Source of the DNA: G020353355 sp050116155 | GTDB taxonomy: Bacteria > Desulfobacterota > Desulfobacteria > Desulfobacterales > JAHEIW01 | DNA: 7,411 nt | Assembly: GCA_050116155.1 (NCBI GenBank) | Contig: JASFPE010000294.1 | Span: forward strand, 1 to 7,411 | Direction of reading: 5' to 3' | In this document: piece by piece, positions 1-6,654 of the stretch | Numbering within the stretch: position 1 is the first letter of the stretch | Layout of the letters: every line of letters begins with the position of its first letter | Position numbers and translations under genes: made by a program | The notes under the pieces: generated by a model | Database searches by the model: none | What the model was told of the DNA's origin: nothing | The model's input: only the letters and a program-made list of their open reading frames with translations

Positions 1-320
1 ATCAGGTGATAAATATATTCATTGATAACTCGACGTTCAATCTGTCCAATGTTGGACGTTCATCATCCAAACCGGAAGATGATTCATAATGTTTTAGCCA
101 ATGCTTCCGGAACACAACGCTATAAAAGCTGGACAATTTGGATCCGCTACCGCCAGTGTCGAAGCATCCTGCCATTGAGGGTCATTGATTTAAGTGCCCG
201 TTTCGATACCTGATACAATGTTTCTGCTTTCTTAAGAAATATAATTTTTTCCGTTTTTGGGGATAGATATGATAATATAATATCAGAATATATTACCATG
301 AAAACAGGAAAGGAATATGT
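1..320. other. Left-edge region without a supported complete gene
   Basis: No convincing gene is seen here. One plus-strand frame is open from the window edge to a TAA at 87-89 and would encode 28 residues ending in a hydrophilic SSSKPEDDS tail. It could be the C-terminus of an upstream gene, but nothing in it is recognisable. The region also holds a 6-bp palindrome with a 2-base centre (44-49 with 52-57, GTCCAA/TTGGAC). A perfect 7-bp stem joins 72-78 (CCGGAAG) to 104-110 around a 25-nt loop; it could act as a weak terminator or a small RNA hairpin, but no T-run follows it. The last 80 bases are AT-rich and probably contain the promoter of the gene at 321. Confidence 0.35.
254..281 (+). promoter_or_regulatory. 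Possible promoter of the TraB/GumN gene
   Basis: A perfect TATAAT lies at 276-281, about 40 bp upstream of the start codon, in a very AT-rich stretch. The best -35 candidate is the T-rich hexamer TTTTTG at 254-259 with a 16-bp spacer, which matches TTGACA poorly. The -10 also sits between short GATAT/ATATC arms at 266-270 and 279-283, which might bind a regulator. In DNA this AT-rich, a TATAAT can occur by chance. Confidence 0.35.
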
Positions 321-1247
321 ATGTTAACAAATCAGCTTTTTAAACCCAAGTGGTCGAAGTTATTCGTTATTATTTTTATTTTTGGATTTATCTTAATCGG
401 TGCGAATAGGGCACAGGTCCAGCAAACTCCGGCACAGCAACCAGCGAAAAGCTGCCTCTGGTCTATTCGGTCCGGATCCAACACGGTTTATCTGCTGGGC
501 TCGCTGCATGTTCTCAAAAGCGATGATTATCCCCTGCCAGCCGCCATTGAAAAGGCGTATTCGTCATGCCAAAAAGTAGTTTTTGAAACCGACTTGAGTG
601 CCATGACAGATGCCAACATACAGGCGCAAATGCTGACGATGGGTCTTTATCCGGAAGGACAAAGTCTATCCCGGAATCTTAGCGGGGGAACTTTAGATAT
701 GCTGCAAACAAAGTTGACGGAGATGGGTTTGCCGATCCAGCAGTTTGAACGATTCAAACCGTGGTTAATTGCATTGACGCTGGCGACATTTGAACTCCAG
801 CGCTTAGGTTATAGTCCGCAAATGGGTATCGATATGCATTTTTATAATCGGGCCAAAGCAGATGGAAAGCAGCTCGATTTTCTGGAACCGATAGAATATC
901 AGATGGAATTGCTTGGCAATATGGACGATGCGGATCAGGATTCATTTTTGACCCAGACATTAGAAGAAATGAATGTCGTCAGCGAGATGTCTGCTGACAT
1001 GGTAACCTATTGGAAAGCCGGCGATGCAGAGAATCTCTATGAATTAATGAACAAAAGCTTTGAGAAACACCCGATTATTCGTGACCGACTCTTGCTTAAA
1101 CGGAACATGGAGTGGGTTTCTCATATAGACATATTCACGAAAGAAACTCAGAATGTTCTCGTTATTGTGGGGGCCGGGCATCTGGTCGGCCCTGAGAGTG
1201 TCGTCGATCTATTAAAGCAAAAGGGGTATACTATAAAGCAGATGTAG
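321..1247 (+). CDS. TraB/GumN-family exported protein
   Basis: The 308-residue protein has a basic N-terminus followed by a hydrophobic segment at about residues 13-27, then a Gln/Pro-rich linker. It is therefore probably exported and either anchored or cleaved near residue 31. The mature part matches the TraB/GumN family (distantly related to Tiki metalloproteases). It has the early strand motif LLGSLHVL with GSLH at 60-63, FLEP around residue 190, and the closing GAGHLVGPESVVDLL with GAGH at 284-287. These supply the two GxxH motifs and conserved acid typical of the family, and the length is usual. Bacterial members lack a firmly established role; a metal-dependent hydrolase or peptidase activity is proposed from homology. 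The ATG at 321 is preceded by AAAGGA at 309-314 with 6-nt spacing. An ATG at 317 is out of frame and ends after a few codons. The gene stands alone, followed by a 394-bp repeat-rich spacer. Confidence 0.9.
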   Translation: MLTNQLFKPKWSKLFVIIFIFGFILIGANRAQVQQTPAQQPAKSCLWSIRSGSNTVYLLGSLHVLKSDDYPLPAAIEKAYSSCQKVVFETDLSAMTDANIQAQMLTMGLYPEGQSLSRNLSGGTLDMLQTKLTEMGLPIQQFERFKPWLIALTLATFELQRLGYSPQMGIDMHFYNRAKADGKQLDFLEPIEYQMELLGNMDDADQDSFLTQTLEEMNVVSEMSADMVTYWKAGDAENLYELMNKSFEKHPIIRDRLLLKRNMEWVSHIDIFTKETQNVLVIVGAGHLVGPESVVDLLKQKGYTIKQM

Positions 1248-1641
1248 GCGTGGTTCGGTCACTGGCTTCTGGCCACTGGTCGTTGATCGTTGATTTCTGG
1301 AGAATAATCGGTTCAAGGCTCAGGGTTCAGGGTTCTGAGGTTTACCCGCCTCTGGCGGCGCCGAAGGCGACCAGGGTTCAGGATTTTAATACAAATGTTT
1401 TAGGTTTGAGGCCTGAGGTTTGAGGCAAGAAAACAGGCACACGGCGCAGGGTTCAGGGTTTAGTGTTTCCTATTTTACGTTCCGCATTCCGCATATTTCA
1501 CATTTCGAAGTAGAGTTCCTAAATCCTTTCTCTTTATCATTTATTTTTCCGCCTCCAACCTCCAACCTCAAGCCTAACGCATTCTTATGATAGTCCTCTG
1601 ACATCTGAACTCCACCACCTGTCAACTCAAGAAGGAAACAA
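1248..1641. repeat. Word-repeat spacer with 7-bp periodicity
   Basis: This gene-free 394-bp spacer is largely assembled from diverged 7-bp words in tandem. CTGG-starting heptads run from 1262 to 1282, and TCGTTGA occurs twice at 1280-1293. GTTCAGG-like heptads run from 1311 to 1345, recur at 1376-1382 and run again from 1444 to 1464. TTTGAGG-like heptads occupy 1398-1425, TTCCGCA is duplicated at 1480-1493, and CCTCCAA-like heptads occupy 1552-1579. The last block is the reverse complement of the TTTGAGG block: 21 of 28 bases can pair, enclosing about 126 bp. Two abutting mini-hairpins with 3-nt loops lie at 1346-1358 and 1359-1369. No reading frame here looks protein-like, and the only other signal is the ribosome binding site of the next gene (GAAGGA, 1631-1636). 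Confidence 0.75.
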
Positions 1642-2460
1642 ATGAACACACCAGATTCCCCAAACAAGTTGCGGGCTAGATTGCATGAAATAATTTTCGA
1701 AGCCGATACCCCGGCGGGGAAGTTATTTGATGTTTTATTAATTGGCTCTATCATCGTCAGTGTTTCGATGGTCATGCTGGATAGTGTGAATTCGATTCAA
1801 GCCCGCTACGGCCGTCTTCTTTATCTCGGGGAATGGTTATTTACAATTCTTTTTACCATTGAATACCTCCTGCGCCTTTATTGTGTTCGACGGCCAATGG
1901 CCTATGCTACCAGTTTTTTCGGTATGGTGGACCTTTTAGCTGTTTTGCCGACCTATTTAAGCATATTTTTTCCCGGGACACAGTATCTATTGGTAATCCG
2001 CATCCTAAGGGTATTGCGTATTTTTCGGGTACTGAAGTTGGTGCAATATCTGGGTGAAGCCAGATTGTTGAGCCATGCGCTGCGGGCGAGCCGTCGTAAA
2101 ATTATCGTATTTCTATTTGTGGTACTCACACTGGTGGTTATTTTTGGTTCGTTGATGTACCTCATTGAAGATCCGGAAAGTGGTTTTACCAGCATACCCC
2201 AAAGTATCTACTGGACGATTGTCACGTTGACGACCGTTGGTTACGGTGATATATCGCCACAGACCGGGCTCGGCCAGACCATCGCCGCGATGATTATGAT
2301 TATCGGGTATGGAATCATTGCCGTTCCAACTGGAATTGTTACGGCTGAATTGAGTCAGGCTTACAAAAAATCCGTATCCACCCAGGCCTGTCTCGAATGC
2401 AGCGCCGAAGGCCATGACAGCGATGCGAATTTCTGCAAATACTGCGGAAGTCAGCTTTGA
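1642..2460 (+). CDS. Voltage-gated-type K+ channel with C-terminal zinc ribbon
   Basis: This 272-residue protein is an inner-membrane ion channel with the six-helix Kv layout. S1 lies at about 29-48, S2 at 61-81, S3 at 92-110, S4 at 115-136, S5 at 153-175 and S6 at 209-236. The S4 helix carries a positive residue at every third position (R120, R123, R126, R129, K132), the signature of a voltage sensor. The selectivity filter TVGYGD is at 198-203, indicating K+ selectivity. After S6 a short linker leads to a final module with C250, C253, C265 and C268 (CxxC-x11-CxxC), a zinc ribbon. This takes the place of the RCK or cyclic-nucleotide domains often found on bacterial channels. The ATG at 1642 follows GAAGGA at 1631-1636 with 5-nt spacing. 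It appears to be monocistronic: a word-repeat spacer lies upstream, and an inverted-repeat element begins at the base after the stop codon. Whether the ribbon gates the channel, aids assembly or senses metal or redox state cannot be read from the sequence. Confidence 0.93.
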   Translation: MNTPDSPNKLRARLHEIIFEADTPAGKLFDVLLIGSIIVSVSMVMLDSVNSIQARYGRLLYLGEWLFTILFTIEYLLRLYCVRRPMAYATSFFGMVDLLAVLPTYLSIFFPGTQYLLVIRILRVLRIFRVLKLVQYLGEARLLSHALRASRRKIIVFLFVVLTLVVIFGSLMYLIEDPESGFTSIPQSIYWTIVTLTTVGYGDISPQTGLGQTIAAMIMIIGYGIIAVPTGIVTAELSQAYKKSVSTQACLECSAEGHDSDANFCKYCGSQL

Positions 2461-2577
2461 AAATGTTTAAAATGCCTAAAATGAACTAAAGTGCCTAAAG
2501 TTCAGGTATTCTGTCTTTTTAATTTAAAAAAACGATGGAGCGAAGCGAGACGATAGTTTTAGGCAATTTAGACATTT
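2461..2577. repeat. Inverted-repeat element built from 9-bp words, abutting a stop codon
   Basis: Arms of 21 bp at 2461-2481 and 2557-2577 are reverse complements at 19 of 21 positions. The left arm starts at the base immediately after the channel gene's TGA. The left side is a head-to-tail series of diverged words: AAATGTTTA at 2461, AAATGCCTA at 2470, a 10-bp variant at 2479 and AAGTGCCTA at 2489. The right arm holds two such words in inverted orientation. The core contains a TGAACT/AGTTCA stem (2482-2487 with 2499-2504), an A/T hairpin (2516-2530) and a doubled AGCGA (2539-2548). It could fold as a long 3'-UTR hairpin, acting as a terminator or mRNA stabiliser, or be a MITE-like or REP-like repeat. 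No transposase is present. Confidence 0.7.
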
Positions 2578-2665
2578 AATAAGTGACCGGTAAAAGTCGA
2601 CACCCGCAGGAAATAACTTACGCTTTTTTATGTGAAGAGCTTAAAAACTTTTAGGGAATATCAAC

Positions 2666-3151
2666 ATGAAATACTGTCCGCTGTGTGCTCATGGGCTTGA
2701 AGAGGTAGAAATCGATGGGAAGCCGCGCTTTAGCTGTCCCTCTAAAACATGCGAGTATGTCTACTGGAACAACCCGACCCCTGTCATTGCGGCCCTGGTG
2801 GAACGTGACGATGAGGTGGTATTGGTCCGTAACAGGGGCTGGCCTGAGAAAATGTTTGGCCTGGTGACCGGTTTTCTGGAGGAAGGCGAAACCCCGGAAT
2901 CCGGTATTTTGCGTGAAGTCAAAGAAGAGCTGGGTGTGGAGGGTGAGTTGATTGATTTTATCGGCTATTATGCTTTTTTCGAGATGAATCAGCTGATTCT
3001 GGCTTTCCATGTCCGGGTAAAAGGCGAATTCGTATTAAACGAAGAACTGGCTGAGACAAAAATCATACCTCCCGAAAGACTCAGGCCATGGGCTTTTGGG
3101 ACCGGCTATGCCGTAAAGGATTGGCTGGACAAACGTGAACAAAAAGGATAA
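2666..3151 (+). CDS. Nudix hydrolase with N-terminal zinc ribbon
   Basis: This 161-residue cytosolic protein has two parts. Residues 4-29 form a zinc ribbon with C4, C7, C24 and C29. Residues about 37-155 form a Nudix fold with a complete Nudix box: G69, E75, then R83-E84-V85-K86-E87-E88-L89-G90-V91, which fits GX5EX7REUXEEXGU. All catalytic metal-binding glutamates are present, so it should be active. Zinc ribbon followed by Nudix resembles the C-terminal half of NudC/NADH pyrophosphatases, but this protein is shorter and lacks the N-terminal NudC domain. The substrate is therefore uncertain: it could be an NAD(H)-type, ADP-ribose or other nucleoside diphosphate. The ATG at 2666 is preceded by AGGGA at 2653-2657 with 8-nt spacing. 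The next gene starts 60 bp downstream on the same strand and may be co-transcribed. Confidence 0.93.
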   Translation: MKYCPLCAHGLEEVEIDGKPRFSCPSKTCEYVYWNNPTPVIAALVERDDEVVLVRNRGWPEKMFGLVTGFLEEGETPESGILREVKEELGVEGELIDFIGYYAFFEMNQLILAFHVRVKGEFVLNEELAETKIIPPERLRPWAFGTGYAVKDWLDKREQKG

Positions 3152-3211
3152 AATGCCCGGCGTGTTGATCAAACCGGATATCATGTCAATGCTTTTGTGA
3201 AAGGAAATATC

Positions 3212-3610
3212 ATGATTTATATCGGCAAATTTTTACATGCGACCAATCAGCAGGAAACCGAGGAATCAGAACGCCGGCATGGAGAGTTCAATTTAATTAT
3301 TGAAGCCGAAAACCAGGATGCCGCTATCGATAAATTTAAAGAGCGAATCATTTCATTCAAGGAAGCCAGTGATTTATTTGAAGGGCAATGCTCAATTTAT
3401 ATGGTTCACTTTCTTGAACTGGATGAATTTCCAAAGGAACGCGCCAAAATGCTTTACTATAAATCGATTGCCGGTGATCCTGTCATGCCATACATCAGTT
3501 GTTCGGCACCATCCGGTGAAAACGAGGGATGTCGAATTTTAAATTGGATGGAAAGCAAACCGGAACTCGATGGCCAGGATGCACATCTGTTTCTACAGTT
3601 TGAGGCCTGA
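3212..3610 (+). CDS. Small soluble protein of unknown function
   Basis: I do not recognise this 132-residue protein. It begins MIYIGKFLHATNQQ and is acidic, without a signal peptide or membrane helix. A strand-helix pattern near residues 25-50 (an LIIEAEN strand followed by a DAAIDKFKERI helix) and a later strand SIYMVHFLEL suggest a compact alpha/beta domain; this is inferred from pattern only. Two cysteines (in YISCSAP and EGCRILNW) lie close together in the C-terminal third, with no metal-binding pattern. The ATG at 3212 is chosen because AAAGGA (3199-3204) stands 7 nt before it. A GTG at 3197 is in frame, but using it would place the ribosome binding site inside the gene. Coding potential is good (continuous frame, clear RBS). 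It sits 60 bp after the Nudix gene and 94 bp before the DUF4197 gene. Confidence 0.8.
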   Translation: MIYIGKFLHATNQQETEESERRHGEFNLIIEAENQDAAIDKFKERIISFKEASDLFEGQCSIYMVHFLELDEFPKERAKMLYYKSIAGDPVMPYISCSAPSGENEGCRILNWMESKPELDGQDAHLFLQFEA

Positions 3611-3704
3611 GCGGCGGGTTCAGCTTTTTATTCTTTCACTCTAAATGAGCCATGGCATTCTTCTCCCTGGCCTTCATATCTTTTCCAAACGAAAGGTTAT
3701 CATC

Positions 3705-4439
3705 ATGAATTATCGAATCGGCATTATGATACTGAGCATATCTGTACTTTTGGCGTTTAGTCCCTATGCTGGTTACGCCGGCTTTCAGGATATTCTCGAT
3801 AGCGTAAAAAAAATATTAGATCAGGACGACGGGCTTACCGAAAGCGAGATTATTAAAGGACTCAAGGAGGCTTTAGAGATCGGAACCTCGAACGCCGTCG
3901 GAATCGTTTCAAAGATTGATGGATACTATAAAAATCCTGAAATCAAAATTCCGTTGCCGGAAGATGTCCTGAAGATCGAAAAAATATTAAGAACAACCGG
4001 ATTCGGTCAACAAGTAGACGAATTCGAATTGAGCATGAACCGGGCGGCCGAGCAGGCCGCTCCGGAGGCCAAATCCATTTTCTGGGATGCCATCAAACAG
4101 ATGAAATTCGAGGACGCCAGCAAGATTCTCAACGGCCGGGACAACGAGGCTACCCTGTATTTCAAAGACAAGACCTCGGATCGTCTGCGAGAGATTTTCA
4201 AACCGATTACGCACCAGGCCATGTCGGAGGTGGGCGTCACCCGCACCTATCAGGCCATAGACGATAAGGTCAAAACCATTCCTTTCGCCGATCAATTGAG
4301 CTTCGACCTCGATCAATACGTGACCGATAAAGCCCTGGACGGCCTTTTTTTCATGCTGGCTGAAGAAGAAAAAAAGATCCGTGAAAACCCCGCCGCCCGT
4401 GTCACGGACTTGCTTAAGAAGGTTTTCGGCAGCTCTTAG
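3705..4439 (+). CDS. DUF4197-family exported protein
   Basis: The 244-residue protein starts with a typical signal peptide: N-terminal MNYR, hydrophobic core at about 5-19, and probable cleavage after AGYA at residue 25. The mature protein is helical and matches DUF4197 throughout. It has LTESEIIKGLKEALEIG at 44-60, the YYKNPEIKIPLPE stretch at 74-86, and the C-terminal LAEEEKKIRENPAARVTDLLKKVFG near 218-242. Family members are periplasmic or lipoprotein-like proteins of about this size with no established function; this one shows no lipobox cysteine. The ATG at 3705 is preferred because GAAAGG lies at 3691-3696 (8-nt spacing) and the signal peptide begins there. The in-frame extension to 3645 adds unrelated residues before the signal sequence. 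The TAG stop lies within the left terminal repeat of the element at 4436-4609, so the last codon and stop may have been shaped by that insertion. The protein still ends near the normal family C-terminus. Confidence 0.88.
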   Translation: MNYRIGIMILSISVLLAFSPYAGYAGFQDILDSVKKILDQDDGLTESEIIKGLKEALEIGTSNAVGIVSKIDGYYKNPEIKIPLPEDVLKIEKILRTTGFGQQVDEFELSMNRAAEQAAPEAKSIFWDAIKQMKFEDASKILNGRDNEATLYFKDKTSDRLREIFKPITHQAMSEVGVTRTYQAIDDKVKTIPFADQLSFDLDQYVTDKALDGLFFMLAEEEKKIRENPAARVTDLLKKVFGSS

Positions 4440-4609
4440 AAGCTATTTCAAAATTGTAGCTTGCGTTCAAGGGTCCGCCGCAGGCGGATCGATTCGGTTT
4501 AAAAGTGGAGTCCCGCCTGGGGCGGGATGAGCCGTATATTTTAAACCGAATTGCAACACAGTCCCGCCAACGGCGGGAACGCTAGATGCAGTTTTGAGAC
4601 AGCTTCTAA
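4436..4609. repeat. MITE-like composite hairpin element with terminal inverted repeats
   Basis: The ends 4436-4456 and 4589-4609 are inverted repeats matching at 18 of 21 positions, both beginning TTAGAAGCT. Two of the three differences would be G-U pairs in RNA. Inside the ends are, in order, a TCCGCC/GGCGGA mini-hairpin (4474-4488), a perfect 13-bp stem (4492-4504 with 4539-4551) capped by a TCCCGCC/GGCGGGA mini-hairpin (4511-4527), and another TCCCGCC/GGCGGGA mini-hairpin (4562-4578). All three mini-hairpins have 3-nt loops. The outermost TA on each side could be a TA target duplication, as in MITEs moved by IS630/Tc1-type transposases; this is inference. The element overlaps the stop of the DUF4197 gene and ends 26 bp before the response regulator start. 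There is no coding capacity. Confidence 0.8.
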
Positions 4610-4635
4610 CCATTATGATCTCTAAATTTTGAAAA

Positions 4636-5349
4636 ATGGGTGTCAAATCAGATAAGCGATCCATACGCATTCTCATTGTCGAAGACAACCCCGACATCGC
4701 AGAAAACATTGCTGAATATCTCGAGCTTCAGGGGCATGTGTTGGATTTTGCCATGGATGGCATCGGCGGATTGCATCTGGCCCTAACCGAAGATTATGAT
4801 GCCATTATACTAGATATCATGTTGCCGGGAATGGACGGATTGATATTTTGTAGAAAACTGCGGGAAGAGGGGGGAAAGCAAACACCGGTGCTCATGTTGA
4901 CCGCTCGCGACACCCTTTCCGACAAATTAGAAGGCTTTGACGCCGGTGCCGATGATTATCTGGTAAAGCCTTTTGAATTGGCGGAGCTGGGTGCTCGGAT
5001 TCATGCACTGGTTAGACGTGCGGATCATGCGACACCGCAGCGCCTCCGGGTTGCGGATCTGGAGATCGATCTGGGAAAGATGCTTGTTCAACGGGCCGGC
5101 CGCTCCATTGAACTGAATCGTGCCTGTTTGAAAATTCTTACCATATTGATGCAAGCCTCACCCAATGTCGTTTCCCGCAAAGATATCGAACATGCATTAT
5201 GGCGTGACATGCCTCCTGGCAGCGATGCTCTGCGCAGCCATATTTATGCCCTGCGCCGCGCCATCGACAAACCGTTTAACTATCCCCTGATCCATACCGT
5301 ACATGGTATCGGTTACAAGCTGATAGAACCCGATGATCTTTCGATATAG
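4636..5349 (+). CDS. OmpR-family response regulator
   Basis: This 237-residue cytosolic DNA-binding regulator is half of a two-component system. The receiver domain (about 11-125) has the acidic pair E16-D17, phosphoacceptor D60 in IILDIMLPG, switch threonine T89 in LTA, and K111 in VKPFE. A winged-helix Trans_reg_C domain follows (about 135-232), with SHIYALRRAID as the recognition-helix region and HTVHGIGYKL as the wing. All phosphotransfer residues are intact. The ATG at 4636 is the first possible start, since an in-frame TGA stands at 4630-4632. There is no clear Shine-Dalgarno, so translation may be weak. Only 26 bp separate the upstream repeat element from this start, so any promoter must lie in or beyond that element. 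It overlaps the kinase gene by 17 bp, indicating translational coupling with the partner. The direct-repeat array at 6655-6698 is a candidate target. Confidence 0.95.
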   Translation: MGVKSDKRSIRILIVEDNPDIAENIAEYLELQGHVLDFAMDGIGGLHLALTEDYDAIILDIMLPGMDGLIFCRKLREEGGKQTPVLMLTARDTLSDKLEGFDAGADDYLVKPFELAELGARIHALVRRADHATPQRLRVADLEIDLGKMLVQRAGRSIELNRACLKILTILMQASPNVVSRKDIEHALWRDMPPGSDALRSHIYALRRAIDKPFNYPLIHTVHGIGYKLIEPDDLSI

Positions 5350-6622
5350 CCTTCGTGCACGAATAATTATCGCCTTTTGTGTATTCGGCGCTGTTCTCGG
5401 TATCGTTTATGCAGTCGCCGTCTATATATCTTTGGATTTCATCGACGATCATCTCATCGACAGCCGTTTAAATGAGGAAGTGGGCCATTTTATCGCCCAC
5501 CATCAGCGCTATAGCGACTATCCAGGATCGAGATCGCCGTATATCACCGCATATATTGGTACGAAGTCGATGCCGCTTTATGTGTTGGATATGATTGACG
5601 GACTTGCTGAAGGTCTGCATGAAGCCCATTTTGATGAAGAAGAATATCATATTGCGATACAACGACTTCCCGGCCAGCGGGATCTATTGTACCTGCTTTA
5701 CGAAGTCAGTGCCCTGGAATTTACCGAAAAGCGCAAGGTGAGTATTCGGCTTGTTTTGGTTGCCGGAGTGGCTCTGATGGTTGCCCTCGGATTGTGGATC
5801 GGATGGTTGACATCCCGCAAGGTTATCGAGCCGGTTGTGCACCTGGCAGAACAGGTCAACCGATCCGGTCCCGAAAATCTGCCGACTGATCTTTCGAAAA
5901 ATTTTTTCAACGATGAAGTCGGTGTGCTGGCACGGGCGCTGGAACAGGCCATACAGCGAGTCGAGGCGTTTGTTGAACGAGAGCAGCAATTTAGTCGCGA
6001 CGCCAGCCACGAGTTGAGGACGCCGGTCACGGTCATCAAAGGGTCGGTGGAATTATTGAAAAAAAAGCTCTCCCGCAACGAGAAATCCGTGAATCACCCT
6101 TTAGAACGCATCGAACGGTCGGTAGCCAATATGGAGAATATCATTGAAACTTTGTTGTGGCTGTCACGGGAAGATGTGGCCGTCGATCAGAATCAAAATT
6201 TTGCCGTCGTGCCGGTTGTCCAGGAAACCATTGAACAGAATCGCTACCTGATTGGTAAAAAGCCCATCGATATTGAGTTTGTCTCCGAAGATGAGCCACA
6301 ATTATCCATACCGGCGGCCTTGTTTCAGATTGCGCTCACCAATTTAATTCGCAATGCCGCCCAGCATACCGCCTCCGGTACCATCAGGGTTGTCGTCATG
6401 AATGATCGCATACGGGTTGCTGATACCGGTGCAGGCATCGATCCCGATGTGTTAAAAAAGGTGACCCAACCCCATGTTCGCAGTGACCGGAGTGACAGTT
6501 TTGGATTGGGACTGTTTATTGTGCAACGACTATGTGACCGGTTAGGCTGGGGCTTTGAAATCGAAAGCGAAGTGGGGCGGGGCACAACGGCTGAGCTTAT
6601 TTTTCGAACCGCTCCAGCATAG
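5333..6622 (+). CDS. Membrane sensor histidine kinase
   Basis: This 429-residue inner-membrane kinase is the partner of the regulator it overlaps. Membrane helices lie at about 10-33 and 137-160 and enclose a periplasmic sensor region of roughly 100 residues with no recognised ligand-binding motif. HAMP follows at about 160-212, then HisKA with phosphoacceptor H226 in DASHELRTP. The HATPase_c domain has the N box NLIRNAAQH (337-345), G1 box DTGAGI (364-369) and G2 box GLGLFIV (391-397). All catalytic motifs are intact, so it should be active. The arrangement is that of QseC/PmrB-like kinases, but the signal cannot be assigned. The start lies inside the end of the regulator gene in another frame (ATGATCTTT overlapping its last codons); the basic MIFRYSLRAR before the first helix supports it. 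A bc-type respiratory gene follows, which makes a redox or respiratory signal an attractive guess. Confidence 0.95.
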   Translation: MIFRYSLRARIIIAFCVFGAVLGIVYAVAVYISLDFIDDHLIDSRLNEEVGHFIAHHQRYSDYPGSRSPYITAYIGTKSMPLYVLDMIDGLAEGLHEAHFDEEEYHIAIQRLPGQRDLLYLLYEVSALEFTEKRKVSIRLVLVAGVALMVALGLWIGWLTSRKVIEPVVHLAEQVNRSGPENLPTDLSKNFFNDEVGVLARALEQAIQRVEAFVEREQQFSRDASHELRTPVTVIKGSVELLKKKLSRNEKSVNHPLERIERSVANMENIIETLLWLSREDVAVDQNQNFAVVPVVQETIEQNRYLIGKKPIDIEFVSEDEPQLSIPAALFQIALTNLIRNAAQHTASGTIRVVVMNDRIRVADTGAGIDPDVLKKVTQPHVRSDRSDSFGLGLFIVQRLCDRLGWGFEIESEVGRGTTAELIFRTAPA

Positions 6623-6654
6623 CACCCTCCGAATTATCTTTCTCCAAAAGTTCA

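Noticed and set aside
22..213. 63-residue plus-strand reading frame
   Set aside because: No ribosome binding site before its start, no recognisable motif, and it overlaps palindromes; it looks like a chance open frame.
1470..1775. 101-residue minus-strand reading frame
   Set aside because: It crosses the word-repeat spacer and runs antisense into the channel gene; the translation is low-complexity and unlike a protein domain.
2538..2549. Perfect 12-bp mirror repeat (GAGCGA/AGCGAG)
   Set aside because: Explained more simply as a tandem doubling of AGCGA; too short for a triplex or H-DNA claim.
4044..4060. GCGGCC/GGCCGC hairpin within the DUF4197 gene
   Set aside because: It lies in a GC-rich Ala/Glu-coding stretch (NRAAEQAAP) and has a 5-nt loop, so it does not belong to the triplet-loop family and is explained by codon choice.
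4471..4578. CRISPR-like series of short palindromic repeats
   Set aside because: The mini-hairpins are irregularly spaced, not identical, and nested inside a larger inverted repeat; there are no spacers of constant length and no cas genes.
5684..6078. Two long minus-strand frames opposite the kinase gene
   Set aside because: They are antisense to a kinase with intact motifs and have no domain or ribosome binding site.
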